Part shown: positions 5,432 to 6,768 of the stretch, piece by piece | Numbering within the stretch: the stretch's first letter is position 1 | How the letters are laid out: each line of letters opens with the position of its first letter | From: Rubritepida sp. | GTDB lineage: Bacteria > Pseudomonadota > Alphaproteobacteria > Acetobacterales > Acetobacteraceae | DNA: 6,768 nt | Assembly (NCBI GenBank): GCA_014376425.1 | Contig: JACMRO010000011.1 | Coordinates: 1-6,768, forward strand | Direction of reading: 5' to 3' | Position numbers and translations under genes: made by a program | Notes under the pieces: generated by a model | Seen by the model: the letters and a program-made list of their open reading frames with translations, nothing else | The model's database searches: none | Told to the model about the DNA's origin: nothing

Positions 5432-6768
5432 ATGCCCGACACCTCCATCAACCCGCGCGTGCTGGACGCCCTGATCATCGGCGCCGGCTTCTCCGGCATG
5501 TACCAGCTGCTCTGCCTGCGTGACCGGCTGGGGCTGGATGCGCTGGTCCTGGAGGCGGGCGAGGATGTCGGCGGCACCTGGTACTGGAACCGTTACCCGG
5601 GCGCGCGCTGCGACAGCGAGAGCCATTCCTACTGCTACAGTTTCTCGGACTCGCTGCTGCGCGAATGGGAATGGTCCGAACGCTATCCCGGCCAGCCCGA
5701 AATCATGCGCTACATGACCCATGTGGCGGAGCGGTTCGACCTGAGGCGCGACATCCGCTTCGGCACCCGCGTCACCGCCGCGCGCTGGGACGGGCCGCAT
5801 GCGCTGTGGCGGGTGGAGACGGAGGCCGGGCAGTCCTACGCGGCACGCTTCCTGATTACCGCGGTGGGCTGCCTCTCCACCGCCAATGTGCCGGCCATAC
5901 CGGGGCTGGACAGCTTCCAGGGCCGCTGGCTGCACACCGGCGAGTGGCCGCACGAGGGGGTGGATTTCACCGGCCTGCGCGTCGGGCAGATCGGCACCGG
6001 GTCCACCGGCATCCAGTCGGTGCCGGTGATCGCGGTGCAGGCCGCCGCGCTGACCGTGTTCCAGCGTACCGCGAACTACTCGACACCGGCCCGCAATGCG
6101 CCGCTGACGCCGGAATTCCGCGCCTGGGTGCAGGCGCATTACGGCGAGATCGTGCAAACCATGCGGGAGACCCGTAACGGCCATTGGTTCCGCATCAATG
6201 ATCGCTCGGCGCTGTCGGTGCCGGCCGCGGAGCGCGAGGCGCTGTTCGAGCAGGCCTGGCAGACCGGCGGGCTGCAATTCCGTTCCGAATTCGGCGATAT
6301 CACGACCAACCTCGACGCCAACTCCACCGCGGCCGAATTCATCCTGCGAAAAATCCGGCAGATCGTGACCGACCCGGAAAAGGCCCGGCTGCTGTCGGAT
6401 ATCGACCACCCCTACGCCGCCAAGCGGCCGCCCATCGACAGTGGGTATTTCGAGACCTTCAACCTGCCCCATGTCCATTTGGTGGATGTGAAGGCCGACC
6501 CGATCGTGGCGATCACGCCCACCGGCATCCGCACCGCCTCGGCCGAGTACCCGCTCGATATCATCGTCTTCGCTACCGGTTTCGATGCCATGACCGGGCC
6601 GCTACTTCGGCTCAACATCACCGGCCGCGACGGGGTGGCGCTGCGCGATGTGTGGGCGGCGGGGCCGCGATCCTATCTCGGCCTGCAGGTCGAAGGCTTC
6701 CCCAACCTGTTTACCGTGACCGGGCCGGGCAGCCCGTCGGTGCTGACCAACATGCCGGTCGCGATCGA
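5432..6768 (+). CDS. Type I Baeyer-Villiger monooxygenase, 3' end outside window
   Basis: 445 codons are visible with no stop; full-length relatives are about 530-550 residues, so the C-terminus lies beyond the window. These FAD- and NADPH-dependent enzymes use O2 to turn ketones into esters or lactones. Seen in order: the FAD Rossmann motif IIGAGFSG (G17, G19, G22) with E41 ending strand 2; GGTWYWNRYPGARCD (47-61); the class fingerprint FQGRWLHTGEWP (162-173), an exact FxGxxxHxxxWP; the NADPH Rossmann motif IGTGSTGIQ (G188, G190, G193); AKRPPIDSGYFETFN (330-344) with R332 as the likely catalytic arginine that stabilises the peroxyflavin; DIIVFATGFD (376-385); and GPGSPSVLTNMP (431-442). The bulk of the active-site framework is therefore intact. 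One oddity is Q186 before the second Rossmann motif, where a hydrophobic residue is usual. The natural substrate (cyclic, aromatic or linear ketone) cannot be inferred. No pathway partner, such as an alcohol dehydrogenase or lactone hydrolase, is visible upstream. Confidence 0.95.
   Translation, partial: MPDTSINPRVLDALIIGAGFSGMYQLLCLRDRLGLDALVLEAGEDVGGTWYWNRYPGARCDSESHSYCYSFSDSLLREWEWSERYPGQPEIMRYMTHVAERFDLRRDIRFGTRVTAARWDGPHALWRVETEAGQSYAARFLITAVGCLSTANVPAIPGLDSFQGRWLHTGEWPHEGVDFTGLRVGQIGTGSTGIQSVPVIAVQAAALTVFQRTANYSTPARNAPLTPEFRAWVQAHYGEIVQTMRETRNGHWFRINDRSALSVPAAEREALFEQAWQTGGLQFRSEFGDITTNLDANSTAAEFILRKIRQIVTDPEKARLLSDIDHPYAAKRPPIDSGYFETFNLPHVHLVDVKADPIVAITPTGIRTASAEYPLDIIVFATGFDAMTGPLLRLNITGRDGVALRDVWAAGPRSYLGLQVEGFPNLFTVTGPGSPSVLTNMPVAI

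Noticed and set aside
5402..6478. Long minus-strand open frame (358 codons) opposite the monooxygenase
   Set aside because: The plus strand carries every Baeyer-Villiger monooxygenase motif in order. The antisense translation is Gly/Arg/His-rich with no motif.

Overview
The window is GC-rich DNA (roughly 70% GC by eye, with strong G/C preference at third codon positions) from what looks like an alphaproteobacterium, most likely of the Acetobacteraceae/Rhodospirillales group. This rests on composition, frequent GTG starts, and an alphaproteobacterial-type lytic transglycosylase with a PWPW motif. The genus cannot be fixed from the sequence alone. There are no insertion sequences, CRISPR arrays, tRNAs or rRNAs.

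Layout, left to right. Positions 1-147 hold no gene I can support. On the minus strand, 148-789 encodes a YcbL/glyoxalase-II-like metallo-beta-lactamase-fold hydrolase. It is divergent, across a 360-bp gap containing a strong stem-loop, from an EamA/DMT-family ten-helix transporter (1150-2037, plus). A 377-bp gap with no convincing gene follows. Then comes a minus-strand secreted lytic transglycosylase (2415-3173).

The most interesting stretch is 3174-3404, an AT-richer island. It carries a good sigma70-type promoter (TTGCAT, 17-bp spacer, TATCTA), a hairpin with a UUCG loop, a pyrimidine-rich segment containing a CCUCCC anti-Shine-Dalgarno motif, and a textbook rho-independent terminator also capped by UUCG. 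Together these predict an unannotated trans-acting small RNA of about 89 nt. It resembles in architecture the anti-SD ('cuckoo'/CcsR- or alpha-r-type) sRNAs of alphaproteobacteria.

Only 26 bases after that terminator begins a two-gene methyltransferase unit. A class I SAM-dependent methyltransferase (3405-4094) is coupled by an ATGA overlap to an FkbM-family methyltransferase (4091-4993). This pair could decorate a glycan, lipid or secondary metabolite, but no glycosyltransferase or synthase is in view to tell which. The following 438-bp gap contains two diverged tandem copies of a ~107-bp unit of unknown nature. The window ends inside a type I Baeyer-Villiger monooxygenase (5432 onward, 445 codons visible, C-terminus missing).

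The genes do not form one obvious pathway. The window reads as ordinary chromosomal metabolic and envelope genes, with the candidate sRNA, its position relative to the methyltransferase pair, and the tandem repeat as the points worth following.
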